Source of the DNA: Paramacrobiotus metropolitanus | Lineage: Eukaryota; Tardigrada; Eutardigrada; Parachela; Macrobiotidae | Assembly (NCBI RefSeq): GCF_019649055.1 | Contig: NW_026570234.1 | Coordinates: 1,364,001-1,428,000, forward strand | DNA: 64,000 bases | Direction: 5' to 3' | Shown: in pieces, positions 12,278 through 24,200 of the stretch | Numbering within the stretch: position 1 is the first letter of the stretch | Layout: every line of letters begins with the position of its first letter | Program-made: the position numbers and the translations under genes | The notes under the pieces: generated by a model | What the model was told of the DNA's origin: nothing | What the model saw: only the letters and a program-made list of their open reading frames with translations | Database searches by the model: none

Positions 12278-15200
12278 TTTGTTAGAAAAACCATGTGCAG
12301 AATTACACCATTAAATCCCAATACGATAATGGCTTAAAAACGGTGGCTTATAACACTCCACACTGCCAGAAATGCCGGCACCATTGAGACCAATTACATC
12401 GTAAAGTCAGCTAGCTATAAGGAAAAACTGGCTGTGCATCGAAAAATGAAGACACGGGTCTTTGTCTAGCAAATGTGGCGCTGTCAATCGGGGCCGCCTA
12501 AACATAAGCCCCTATCAGCACCGCCGCATTAAACTGGTTCATATCAATTTTTTGCCTCTACTGTGGTCTTCACGCGCCGGCGTACACATATGTTGTACGA
12601 TCTACACCCGCGTGTGCCGGGTAATATGCCGGCGCTTATGCCGCGCTACTATACCGAACCGGAAATTGCCGCTCAGTTTACCGGGTGCGTCCTCTGACGT
12701 GCTGTGTTTAAACTGTTTGAGAAACATCTTTTAGCACTGTGGTCCAAAACAATAAAATGTATAGTAAGTTTATTTATAGCTGAATTAACGCAGTGTGCGA
12801 GGAGCGCAAAGTGGAGCACAAACTGCTGACGTCCTTACTATTTAATTGTATTTCCACCTGTTATCACTCGTGCTGCTTGTCTGCATCCGTTCAACAGCGA
12901 CCAATTGTTTATTGAATTTCAAAAATCAATGACCAATGCGGAACGTGTGTGTTTGTAAATGATCTGTAAACTGCTTTGCTAACAATAAAACTTGTAAGAA
13001 GATTGGTGGAAAAACTTGTTCGGCCATTCTTATGTTTCTTGTATTGCTTTCTTTTGAATACCTCGCAATTTTTTCTACTGCATAAGTACACATCATCCTG
13101 TACAAATAAATTTGGTGATTTCATGCTAAACGTCTGTAATGACCTGCAGAATAATTTGAAGCTTTAACATAAAATAGAATTAATTCAAAACATACGTTTT
13201 CTGGTTCAGCGCGAAAACAAGATCGATATTTATTAACAATAGGAATTATGCGCTTTTTACGCAATATTTATTGTCCATAACCTTATTATTTGGTATCCGC
13301 TATATGCCTGCTGTATAATGCATAATGTGGCTCTTGTGAAATGTAAACTGAACAATTGTGATTGCGTTAAAACGCACCTCATATTACGCCTTATTGAGTC
13401 CTAAATTATTGTGCAACCACCGTTCTTCGCAAACGAAATCGTCGATGCTCAAAAATTTAGCAAGTGATTTTACATTGCGTACTGGGTAAATTTTCCCAGA
13501 ATGCGATTCCCGCTGTTAGTAGGCGACCCGATTTCTCAGCGGGTCGCAGAAAGATGCCTCGGTTCAGTAGCCGCAACATTGCACTTATAATTTTGTGCAA
13601 TAGATGGATGAATCATATATACGCGTCGGCGTACGAATTTTAAAATGCAGTAGTGTGTATTAATGCTAAACGACAGTTTCCATCCAAATATCCGATTGTC
13701 ATCGGTTCGACCAGCAAAGGCGTGATATTAATCTGGTAGTAAAGATTTAACTACACTATGTGATCGACAGTTTAGATAGCTTGGCAGATTTAGCGCGGCA
13801 TTTTTCATTTTCAGTCTTATCTTTCATGCGGTACATTAGCATTTTTTTCTAACCGGTTCGCTTGCGTCGACGTATGTCGCTTCCGTTTTTCTTGCGGTGC
13901 TATATATAGAAGGTTTTCGTGCTGCAGTCTGTTGCGGATCACTAGAAATACATCAGCTGTGTAATTCTTCCGAATATGTCTCTTTTGATTTTGCTTTGGT
14001 AGATGTGGTATAATAATATTATTTTTGAATCTTTTTTTAGCGATATCGATACAAGTATATTATGCGATCGCGGAGTGCTTGTCCTCGCCACATCGTTGCC
14101 CGATAATATATCACAATTAGCAGAACAGCACAAAAGTAATATACAGTAACACAATGCATTAGTTTGTATCAAACAAAGATTCCAAAATTCGCGGATATCT
14201 GAGCCAGAAAATAAAGCAAAACAGAGTTTTTCCTGTACTTCCTGTGTAGAAAGTGGCCCGCCCAGAACAACTTAGAACGCGTCACAACATATAACAAAGG
14301 TCAGCTTCTTTTTGCGTACAGATTTGTACAGTGCTAATTGGCAGTCTCTGAAGTGCGGTATCACGGTTCGAGGATTACGCACGTTTTTGTAAAGTGAAAG
14401 GAATATTATGACATAATAAATCTACGCGAATCTGGCACAATCCTGTGCATCTAAAAATCAAATTGTACAGCTTATAGCATATATCTGTACAGAATGTACA
14501 ATATAATTCGTTTGGCTGTACTACAGAACAATTTTATAACCTTTGTAGTTTTGAAAAGCGGGAACTAGGGACTATGCAAGGATACACCATTCTGTCGGCT
14601 GTTTTTTAAAGTATATTTGATGCATCATCGTACAAAGGGTTTAAACTACAAATATAAACCTTATAATAACTAAAAAGTTGCACTTTATTTGTGACGGGCA
14701 CTGCATGACCGAAGCGTAGCAGGAACACGTGATAAACTTATATTACGATATTGCTGGTACAAGTGCAATTATAATGTAATAATCTTGCTTTATACAGAGC
14801 GTCAATAAACGTGTAAAAGGATGTTCTAAATTACACTTAAATCCCGTAACCGATAGAACCGCCTGGAGAGATGAGTGCTCTGCTGTTTTAAAAAAAAACG
14901 GAATTTATAAATTCTGCCCGGACAATGTTTTCTTAAACTTGGGCAACAACTTCCTTAAAGCCAGATACCTTTTTGCTTTCGAACGGTAATTTATGCAAGT
15001 ACGACAATTTAGTCATGCCAGGGCCAGCCAGACAATATATCAAGGCAGTTTTCCATCAATCAACTTTTGTACTTCTGTATACGGTACATACGGTATTATA
15101 CTGTTAGTTTATACAATGTTTGTGCGGTAAATGCTGTACCAGGACGTGTATTGTACAGAGCACATATTTTGCAGAGGCGTCAAGGAATCATAAATTATGC

Positions 15201-15859
15201 CCACTTCGACTTCCAGTTTGATGCCGTGCAACATTTATTCGGTTACATAACCCTCTGGATTTTAGCCTTACGTTATAGCGATATGCGATAAGCACGGTGC
15301 ATCCATCTTTGGTTCGGACGTTAAAGGATTAACGAAAACAGACACTTTTCATAATCTCAACCGGAAATCTCAGCTGGTGTATAGCTCGCCTGTGCTACGC
15401 ATTAGTTTATGCTGGAAAGCAGTAATTTGTTCTACATAATTACTTGATCTCGACGCGCTTCTCGTAGGATAATAGCAAGACTTTTGGAGTTTCTGAAAAC
15501 TGCATTCTTTGCGCCGAACAGGTAATCTGGAACTGTAAATAATTACTGGCAGTAAAAGTTAGCAGTTTTAGCTTTTGCCTACCCAAATATTTTCTAAGAA
15601 TTCAACATAAAATATGACACGTAGAAACCCTGTTTTGTGCATTGCAGTTTTGTGCATTGTGCATTTTTGATAATACCCACTGATTCTGTTTGCTAGCGTA
15701 CGTAAGGATAATGAAGTATGTATTCATGTAACATAATCAGACTGTGCAGTGCAAATGTTTTTGTTGACAAACTCGCTCGCAGTTTAGTGGCTATATTTTT
15801 ATTTAGGTTTAGTGCAAGCAAAAAACCTACAATTATTGTAAATTGTTTTTCTATAGAAA
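12278..15859. other. Intergenic region between EAAT and the LysM gene
   Basis: No gene is recognised here. The left end should hold the EAAT promoter (minus strand). A TATA-like TATATATAG at 13901, followed by a GCAGTC initiator-like site, sits on the plus strand but leads only to an 8-codon frame (ATG at 13977). An 8-bp hairpin (GCGACCCG / CGGGTCGC, 13523-13547) is also visible. The promoter of the LysM gene must lie at the right end. Confidence 0.55.
13901..13930 (+). promoter_or_regulatory. Possible TATA/initiator core promoter without a recognised gene
   Basis: TATATATAG begins at 13901 and a GCAGTC initiator-like site lies near 13925-13930, a spacing typical of metazoan core promoters. 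No recognisable coding exon follows within about 1.9 kb, so it could start a non-coding transcript or a distant-exon gene, or be chance. Confidence 0.2.
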
Positions 15860-16216
15860 ATGAACACAAAGGTCGGATGTTTCGCGTGGTTAACGCTCAG
15901 CGTCTTGTTGGTTATACGCCCTGCTGCCGGCAGTCAGCAAGCGGCGCCGGGATTCCGATGTGTCTTCCATGTGGAAGCCGAGAGCGGAGAGACCTGTGAC
16001 CGTATCGCCTTGAATCGCGGTGTGAGCCAAAGCGACATAAGAAAATGGAATACTGACTGTGGTCGCCTAAGAATGGGTGATGCAGTTTGCGTTAACGCTG
16101 TGCAAACAGGAGCGACCGGAAGTGATGCCAGTCGAAGAAATTCCAACCAAGATTCACAGCGACACCGCGGACGGGAACGATCGGATTCGCGCCAGAGACA
16201 AGCATCTTCAGAATAA
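15860..16216 (+). CDS. Secreted single-exon LysM-domain protein
   Basis: An intact 118-codon frame starts at a clear ATG. Residues 1 to about 24 form a signal peptide (hydrophobic core AWLTLSVLLVI, then AAG). Residues 32-80 read as one LysM module: a beta strand (CVFHVEAESGETC), a helix (DRIALNRGVSQSDIRKWN), then CGRLRMGDAVCV. The pattern matches the family order of (Y/F)xVxxGDTC, IA, (V/I)S, LxxWN and L..G..VCV. Four cysteines (34, 46, 67, 77) could form two disulfides, as in secreted fungal LysM proteins. Residues 81-118 are a basic Ser/Arg/Gln-rich disordered tail. LysM binds N-acetylglucosamine polymers (chitin, peptidoglycan), so a role in cuticle chitin or immunity is inferred. It has no intron, unlike most of its neighbours. 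The downstream neighbour is convergent and 237 bp away. Confidence 0.75.
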   Translation: MNTKVGCFAWLTLSVLLVIRPAAGSQQAAPGFRCVFHVEAESGETCDRIALNRGVSQSDIRKWNTDCGRLRMGDAVCVNAVQTGATGSDASRRNSNQDSQRHRGRERSDSRQRQASSE

Positions 16217-16453
16217 TGGGTGGGGTGTGGTAACCCATAGTTTCGCTCTTAATATAGAGCAAGTACGATGCTTCAACACTTGTCGGTAATGCCATGACGA
16301 AGTGATAGTGATCAACAATACAGTACCATTTTTTTATACGCAATATGTATTGCTTTGAATCTGTATTGCTGATGGTGATATCAGCATAGTTATACTTCAT
16401 GGCAACGAGAACGTATAAAAAGCTCTACAGCTTAAAAAACTTATTCTGTGAAC

Positions 16454-18882
16454 TTATTCATTCATTATTTTCTTCATTTCTTTCCACCAAAACTCGTCTT
16501 TATCTGCCCCAACCAAATTTACAACTTCGGGAATAATTGCTCGGAAACGTTGAACAGGGCTTAACATGATCATCGAATACAAACATTTTCCCATGGCAAA
16601 TTCTTTGGCAAGAAAAGCCTTTAAGAAACTCCATAACGGTTCGCACTGGTTGATAATAATCAATTCACAGAAAATATGCCGAATATCTGCATTAGCTACG
16701 TCAATAGAGTAGAATTTCCGAAGACGCTGCAAGTCCTCGGGGCAGATCAGTTCGGGTAACTCTTTCAGATAGTCCAGAATTAAACAAGTATCGAGTGGTT
16801 CCTGCGACGCTGGCACTTTAATTATCAACTTTCTTTTGCTTTTGGCCGCATTAGCACCGAAAACGCAGTTCCATAATTTAACCACAGATCTGTATTCATC
16901 AATTAACAGTTTCATTTCTGCAGAAGTACACCTGCCTTCCACTTCTGTCGGGATGCCGGGTTGGCTCAACCATGTCGCACGAAGGTGCATCATAAATGCA
17001 TCTTGAGATCCATAATTCAGATGTCTGGCAAAATTTGTGTAATAATCTAGTATAAATCCTTCAGCCAAGACGAATTTACCGGCGTGCTGGATAGTCCAAA
17101 ATTTTAAAAACTGCATAAAAGCCTCTTTTCCAACAATCTCCAGATGCCGAAGAAGAAAGTATCCCTTGAGATAATGAATCTGGCAAGACAATTTCGCGCA
17201 GTTCAGACCGTTCCCAACAGATGACGAAGCCGACTGTTGCTGCAGCAGTTGCAGATGTCCAGGTGTGTGGGCGATTTCTTCCGCGAGTAAACGGTATTTC
17301 CATAATTCGCGTCGCTTCAGCCAACGTGTGCATTCTTCGGCCGACCAACTCTTCACCCGTTGCATGACTTCAACGTGAACAATATCCTGTGTTTCGGACG
17401 AAAAAAAAAGATTAATTACTGGACGTGTGGAAGTATAACGTTCCATTTCGCACTCTAAGCCTTCCGCGCAACGACGAATTTAAGTTAAGCTACCCAACAC
17501 TAAGTTGGCGAAATCGAATAATTAACGAAAAAACATCATTCATGAATCAACAAAGTTTTAATAACAAACAATACAGCAAACAAAACAATAATAGTTTTAG
17601 TAACAAACAATGTAACAAACAAAACAATATAAAAAATAATAATATAAAAAAGCTGCATAATACGTACAAAAAATTTCAATACCAAAAACAAGGCCAACGG
17701 CGCAACATTTACCTCAAGGAAAGTGGCAAATCCCTCGGAGATCCATTCTTCTGACCAGTCTCGCGGGCCAATGGACAATCCGTACCATGCATGCACCACT
17801 TCGTGAGCAATTCGCACTAGCATCCCACCGTCCGGTGACAACACCGCTGGATGGATAAATAAAAGATTCGGCCAAGCCATTCCCAGACTTTCATATGCTG
17901 TCGATGTAATCCAGACGCTCAATTGCGAAAAAGGATAAAGGCCTAACATACCTTCCGCGATTACCAGACATTCACTGAAATATCTCAATAATTCCACAGA
18001 GCGGATGCACGCTGCTTGCGAAACTCCATAGATCAGTCGAAACGGTAAACGACCACCCAATAACGAATGCTCTTCCACGTAAAAATTTCCCATTAATAAC
18101 CCGAGTGTCGATATGGGTGCGGGCGCTGAATTAGAGAATCTCCATATGAGCTCTTGATCGGTTCCTCCGCAAAAACATTCATGATCGCCTGTCATAAACA
18201 AGGAGATTTGTTTGTCGGGTGTACCAGCCAGCAACACTTTCACTTGACAATCCCATGTCACGTTTATTCCAGGAGCGTCCTGGCACGGTAACAATGCGCG
18301 ATTATTCACCAAAACTCCCGAAGTGAAGATCAGAATGCGCGCTGCATCGTCCACCGTCCATCGTAATGAGCACGATGGGGATTTTGTGGAATAAAAAACC
18401 ACGATCCTTTCGGGAAAATTCGCTACATTATCGCCAATATGGACACTCCAGCGGTTCGTTGTGCAATGTAGAGACTTCAAGTTTTCATGATTGAGGAGCT
18501 CTTCATCCAGCTGTTGGAAGGGTTGCACTGGAGAATGCAGAATATGCGCGGATTTGATGTCCAATTCGTAGGCATCCAGGATAATTTCAAAGCGTTTAAC
18601 GGAGGTCTCGGGTGGTAATTCTTGGCACCTTCGAGCAGATGGGTTTACTGTATCTACTGTTTCGGAATTGTCCCCGTCAGCAGGCTTGCTCAGATGTAAA
18701 AGCACAAAGCCTTCCAAACGCTTCTCGCGAAGCTTCGCAGTCCATTGGATACTGTAATGTGTGACCAGCACATCGCGCACATTGGCGCACAGAGGTAGTT
18801 CACTCTCATCAACACTCTGGTCTTCGGACGTGGAATTAACTACGGAAGCAAACATGGAGCAGCGTGCGGCCGTGCCCACCAT
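16454..18882 (-). CDS. AOPEP: Aminopeptidase O-like zinc metallopeptidase (M1 family)
   Basis: Two exons, 18882-17713 and 17386-16454, join in phase 0 across a 326-nt A-rich intron to give 700 residues. The M1 zinc site is complete: HEVVH at residues 360-364 and the third ligand E383 in WISEGFA, exactly HEXXH-X18-E. The flanking GLSIGPRDWSEEW is characteristic of the aminopeptidase O branch rather than of aminopeptidase N or B. At the place of the usual GXMEN exopeptidase motif the sequence reads SLGMAWP, so the canonical glutamate is absent. The C-terminal half is helical and fits the superhelical domain of the LTA4H/AP-B/AP-O group. Known mammalian AP-O removes N-terminal residues from peptides; a substrate here is unknown. 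The start is the first ATG in the frame, and the N-terminal 30 residues look unstructured. Confidence 0.93.
17387..17712 (-). repeat. A-rich low-complexity intron of aminopeptidase O
   Basis: The intron contains repeated AACAAACAAT/AACAAAACAAT-type units (about 17560-17650 on the plus strand). It therefore gives long open frames on the plus strand with Asn/Lys/Gln runs that are not genes. The ends are GTAAAT and ACACAG on the minus strand. Confidence 0.75.
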
Positions 18883-19389
18883 GCAACCAGATTATTCCGG
18901 TTCTTAGCTATGAAGTTCTGAAAAGACTGAAAGTTCAAAAGTGAAAAATGATTTGATTTTTCGTTTCTGAGTGTCGTGAGTGACTGAGTGCCATCCGCTT
19001 TTGTTTATCGATGCAACCGCCGCCAGGAGCGGTGCGGTGGGCTGCTTTACAGTTAGGCTTCTCAGTTCTCACCATCAGAAATTGGTCGTACCGTTGTGTC
19101 CACTGTCCAGCCGTGTACCTCTACCGTGGGGACTATTATCCCGCTGTCAGTGGAAACACATACGTTACATTCCAAATTCAAGGAACAACTCTTTTGTGCT
19201 ACGCTAAAATTGCCGCAGTTTTAGAACGAGTACTTACAGATAAGCCGTGCAACTTTTTTTTTGCTTGCACTGCAGTTTACCAAAGTACCGTATAAAGTAT
19301 AGAAACGCATAAACCATTACGCGTACTTACTTGTGCAGGATAACTTTTAATAAGTAACACATGCTAAAAACTAAGTACTAAAACAAAAT
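18883..19389. other. Upstream region of AP-O with a divergent ORF
   Basis: On the plus strand an ATG at 19011, 128 bp from the AP-O start and pointing away from it, opens a 94-residue frame to 19295 (begins MQPPPGAVRWAALQLGF). It contains scattered cysteines (RCVHCP), no known domain and a T8 run. A divergent gene sharing a promoter is possible. The evidence is only length and position. Confidence 0.25.
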
Positions 19390-20117
19390 TCATAACAAAA
19401 ACACTTCCTCTATGCTATCCTGTTCGGGGATACCGTATGTGTGGCGATATGTGCGATGCGAGGTACCCATCGCACATATCGCGATATCTATATCTTTGTT
19501 GCAACCAGTCACGTTTCGGCAGTTTTCCTCTTTCCGCGTGCTCCGCTGCTGCAGGACTCTCGCAGAAATGGGGTCGATGAATGAGGCAGCGAGGTTGTCC
19601 ACGCAGGTTACATCTGTACCCAGTGTTTTTCCGCGCTCCCAAGGGACAAGAGTAATACCAGAGGCCGAAGGCGTTGTGCTCAAGCAGGTTATACCGAGGT
19701 AATCCACGGGCAATGCATGGATCCACACGCTTGATTCCGGGGTTCACACCGCCTTCAGGTGGGCGACTTCTCTTGCAATTGGATAACCCGAAACGCACGC
19801 AGCCAGCCTTGATTGCAGATAATGCGTTCAAAGTCGCCGGAGTGTCCCAGGCCTGCTGGATGTGGCGAAACATTAACGGCCGGAAGTTCGTCCGTATCAG
19901 CCAATGTTTTCCAGAAGCGCGTGGCGGAAGTCACTTGTACATGTGCAGGTACAGCTAACTTCTTTTGCAACGCGCTTACATTTAATTTTACTAAGTTCGG
20001 TGACATTATGGCTTTCGGTTCGAACTTATGTTTGGTGTGTTTAGCAAACGATGCTGACATGGTGAGGGTGTTTATTTCCTTTATCCTTAGGCGGCTTCCG
20101 AAATTCGGGGTGTACAC
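19390..20117 (-). pseudogene. Decayed non-LTR-type retroelement fragment, frameshifted
   Basis: Three overlapping minus-strand open frames in three different phases (20117-19755, 19873-19415, 19728-19390) make up one stretch of coding character. The clearest block, in the last frame, reads GITLVPWERGKTLGTDVTCV followed by DNLAASF. This resembles the conserved PDG-(I/V)T-x-(V/I)PW-x-x-G-(K/R)-x-L-x-(W)D-(V/A)T-x-x-DT-(L/F)A tail found downstream of reverse transcriptase in many invertebrate retrotransposon proteins. The upstream frame contributes a TLADTDELPAVNVSPHPAG-type segment. No single frame is open throughout, so at least two frameshifts or a missing splice are needed. No reverse-transcriptase catalytic motif is seen here. 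Alternatives are an intron-containing unknown gene or a chance arrangement. Confidence 0.4.
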
Positions 20118-21262
20118 GTAAGCATCTTTATATCTGAAATAATCCGGAAAACAGTGTTTGTAGCCCTATCAGTAGTTCGTATTCAAATTTTGATAGTGAT
20201 TGGAAATATTTGAGTACGGGGTGAAGTCGCCCTGTATATAGCTAGCTTTCTTTTTTTGTTTATTCGTAACTTGTTTTGAATATTTGTGGTTGACCGTGAG
20301 CCGTAAGGTTACGCCAGACTGCAGAGTTCATACGGCGACGGCGTGCGCATCAGAAAGCCAGCGAAATTTACCTCGTATTCTCTTCTTTTAATTAAATTAA
20401 CCGGTTTTGACGACATCTCACTGCATAGAAGTTAAATCAGATATCAGTAAAATCAGAACAGTAAATAATTAAGGCCGCTCTTTTGAGTATTGCGTGGAAT
20501 GCATTGAAATTAAAGTCAAAGGTCAAAATTAATAGTGTAAATTAAAGCCGCAACTCAACGGATCAGATCTGCGTAATCACCACTGACATTCCCATTCATC
20601 ACCACACTCTCAGGTTGACAATAAAATGTTATTCGGGGTATGTATAATGTATTGAGTTAAAATCTTAAATACAATTTTGGTCTCTTGAGAAAAGTGTTCC
20701 ATGACGATGCATCACGCCGAACCCAAATCACTTATATATTCTCTGGCCATTCTCGCACGTTGCCCCTGCAAAGAAAGTAATCAATAGACTGTTCCATTGT
20801 AACGCTTTCAAACCGGGTTTAATATCTAGCTGTACTCCTTTTGAATTGTAAGTTCGATCGTTGCGGTTTTCTGAAAAATATTTCCTAAAACGTTTCCCTA
20901 AGTACCTAATTAAAAACATATTTGGAAACTTGTTAAACTTATGGTTAGTCGAATGTACATTTGTTTACCGATTGCATTTTATGCGTAAAGCAGATAAAAA
21001 AATGAGGGCGAACAGTAATTACCATGGAACCATAGCTATTAATAACGATGAGGTAATCTGTAAAACTGGTAGTCTGCATTGCAGATCATAAAACTGACTT
21101 TGTAAAATTTTGATAAAATTGAGGTACTCTATACTACGCTCAGTATATATGGTGTACAAAGCCGTCTGATCCTATGCTCTTCCTTAAAGGTCGTGCATAT
21201 TAAGAAGAACTATTTAAAACCACAAATGTGGTCGATGCCCGCTATAAAGATGTATATATGAC
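20118..21262. other. Intergenic region downstream of the chloride channel
   Basis: No gene is recognised. It contains a possible nuclear-receptor DR1 element at 20513-20525 and the 3' UTR of the chloride-channel gene at its right end. Confidence 0.55.
20513..20525 (+). promoter_or_regulatory. DR1-like nuclear receptor site
   Basis: AAGTCA and AGGTCA are direct repeats separated by one base, matching the DR1 pattern bound by RXR/HNF4-type receptors with one mismatch in the first half-site. It is a single occurrence near the decayed retroelement, so weak. Confidence 0.2.
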
Positions 21263-24200
21263 TTACAAATAGAGATTCCAGTACAGTAAATTGAAGATGA
21301 GGAACACCAGAGGGAACACCAACCGGGAGAAGAAATCAATTTTCTTGGCACGCTTCGACGGTACGCGTATACGGCCGCCGAAGCAACTTCGCTGTTTCGG
21401 TTGAGCAACTCGTTTATGATCATCTAAATCACTCGATGCATGTAAGTCGCGTCTGGACCCGGCACCGGGCAGCATCGTCCCACTGCCGCCGATGTGATTG
21501 GTCATGGCGTGCCGGTGTGCCGCCGCGGCAGCCGCCGTGGCGGCCGCTACATTATGAGCATTTCCGGCCTCCAGATCCGCTGCCGATATGGAAGGATTGG
21601 ACAGTAGGGTGAAGTGCGGATCGTGCATGGTGCAGCGCAGTGAGCTCTTGTTACTGCGCTGTGATCGATTACGTCCGATGCTGCGCATTCGCACCATCCC
21701 GCCGCCGTCACCCTCGTCCAGGGCGGTTTCCTCCATGTCATTGTGCAGATCGGCGTCGTAGTTCTGGTAGTCCGGCAGGCCATCGTCTACGCTGATGCCC
21801 ATATCGTTGCATTCGGCGCAGGTTTGGATTAAGAAGGAAGACGGATGATTATCGCCCGATGTGTTTAATCGGCTTTTCGATCGCTGAGGTAGCAGTGGCC
21901 GCTATATATAAAAGGATAATTACAAAACGAATTCATAAAACTTTCTGTGCGATGAAAAATGTGCGTAAGTAGTGTACTCGATTTTCATCAATATATCTAT
22001 ATTGTAAATGTTTCTATCAGCATTTCTATTTTTTAAGTGCTATCAATGTTTTGATTTTTATGTTCACATTATTTTTAACAAATACAGAAATTCGTAATAG
22101 GTATCTAAAAAATGTTTAATGTTAAACAGCAGTAAAACGTACTTAGGGTAGACAGTATCTGTATATTTCGCGCGAATAGCCAAATAAACTATGTACTCGT
22201 ATATACTGATAAAATGAAATTTTTATCTCTACAGGTCAGTACAGGGCTGAGCATTTTTCGTCATGAATTTAAAATTTCACGGTTGTGTGTAATCTTCGTT
22301 TCCTAAGCGAAACACCTTCAAGAGTTCAGGTGCGCTAACGTTCGCTGTCAATGCGGGTTTGTTACAGGACCTCTTCACATAAATGAGCATTCTCAAATTA
22401 TGACACTTGAAATTGTCGATGTGTGGAATTTTTATCAAGCACTTTTACGTACACTGTGTCAATAATTGTTTGTCTCGCTTATGTATAGGGTGCAACTAGT
22501 AAATATTCAGACTTAGTTTTAAATGACCTAAGGCCTATTGTCAAGGGACACTGGAAAAGTGCCCTGAACGCAAAAACTCTAGTGTTATGAATCGATATCC
22601 AGGTGCATCAATAGTAAATTTCCTGTTTGCAAATTCGCAATCCTTCCCGATTATTATAATTTTAAAATTTAGCACAAGCGCACAGATTTCGGAAACTTTG
22701 GCACACTTCTGAACAAACGATTTTCTATAACAGTATATTTGGAAAACCCTAATGAACTCAATAACCTAGTAAGCACGTGAATAATATATACTGCTGGAGT
22801 TAAAAGTCAATAACAAGCTTTAATTTGGGGTATTCCGCTGAACCGGGTGCGATTGGGTAGAACGCGCGCCCATTACGACACTGCACTGGAAATATGGCGT
22901 AATTCTGTGTGACGGCAGCAATTAGTTCACATTAGTCGCTAACCGCTCAAATTACAGTAATGGCGCAGTTACGTTACTGGAATCTGCTGCATACCAGTGC
23001 GTAAGCGGATGGATTACGTTCGACTTCCAGCAGCTCGTTTTCCGTATCCAGCCGTGTGCCACTACTTCCGGTCCGATAGACCGGTGACCTTTGTGAGCGC
23101 CGATTCATGGAGTGCATACGATGCTGTCCATAATGATCTAATGATGTCTGGCTGGGCTTTTTTGGTCCGAGATTACCGGCTGTTGAATAGAAGGCCAAGA
23201 CGGTCGCATGATTAGGTGTACTTACGTAAAAAAGTCAATCTTGGGGACAAACGGAACTAGTCGACTCAACATGCATGCAGGGTATAGAAAGCAGAACATG
23301 AATAAATACATGCCTGCATGTGCAGCCGTGCCGGCGGTGGCCGCTGCTTCCAGTTCCTTACGAGCTGCTTCCTCCTTTTTGTTTGCTTCTTGCTGTTTGC
23401 GCTGCCGGGCTTTATCCACTTGGCTCCAGTAATTTACAAATGCAAACTCTAACAATGCTCCGAAAATGAATGTGATGCACACGCCGGTCCATACATCGAT
23501 TGCTGTCGTATAGAAAAAACGAAAGTAATTATACAAACAGTTTTGACGTAAGGTTATCGCTTCTTTCCGTTGTGCAGATTACCCGGCTATTTTTTCTCGA
23601 CCTCGGCACATTATGATAAAAAATTCCGTAGGAAGAACAAAATTACAGCACTAGTGACAAATCATAATTAACATAAGCAGGTCCAGTTCATTTATGCAGT
23701 ACTCGCCTTGTATATTTGTAATTCTGTATTCTCCCAATGCTAAATTATTGTTATTAGCTTGAACTTTTTCTCGGCTAATGGGCTACTCAGATGGCGCGTG
23801 CCAGTCTCTCTCGTATACGAATTAAGCGTCGAAATTATGGTAACTAGCTAACCTACGGTTAGACATCTTGTCACGTATTTGATGGAAAAATAGGAAATGA
23901 AGTTTGCATAATTTTTTCATAATAAAGTGTCTGCTTGGTATAGACGCTGATGCCTGGATATTTGCGCGCGTCTGTTATTCGCAAGTCGCGCGATGGTAGC
24001 GTTTGCTAACATAATTTTGCTTAAAAAATCAACAAAACTTCTTCAACTTAAAAAAACATGGTTACAAAGAAACGGTAATACATCGACACAATTCCAGTTT
24101 AGGCAAAATAATACTTATTTATATATGTCTCCTCAAGAAAACGCACCTTTCGTATATGAGACGGGGGGTAACTGGGAGTTGATACCAGACTGGGTTGTGG

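Noticed and set aside
17425-17754. A 109-codon plus-strand frame with Asn/Lys/Gln runs
   Set aside because: It is the complement of the A-rich AP-O intron and adjacent exon; the composition is low complexity.
23222-23310. Tail of the TM3 frame ending PKIDFF, resembling KKIDFF before TM4
   Set aside because: The shared four or five residues look accidental. The segment falls in the intron under both workable splice options.
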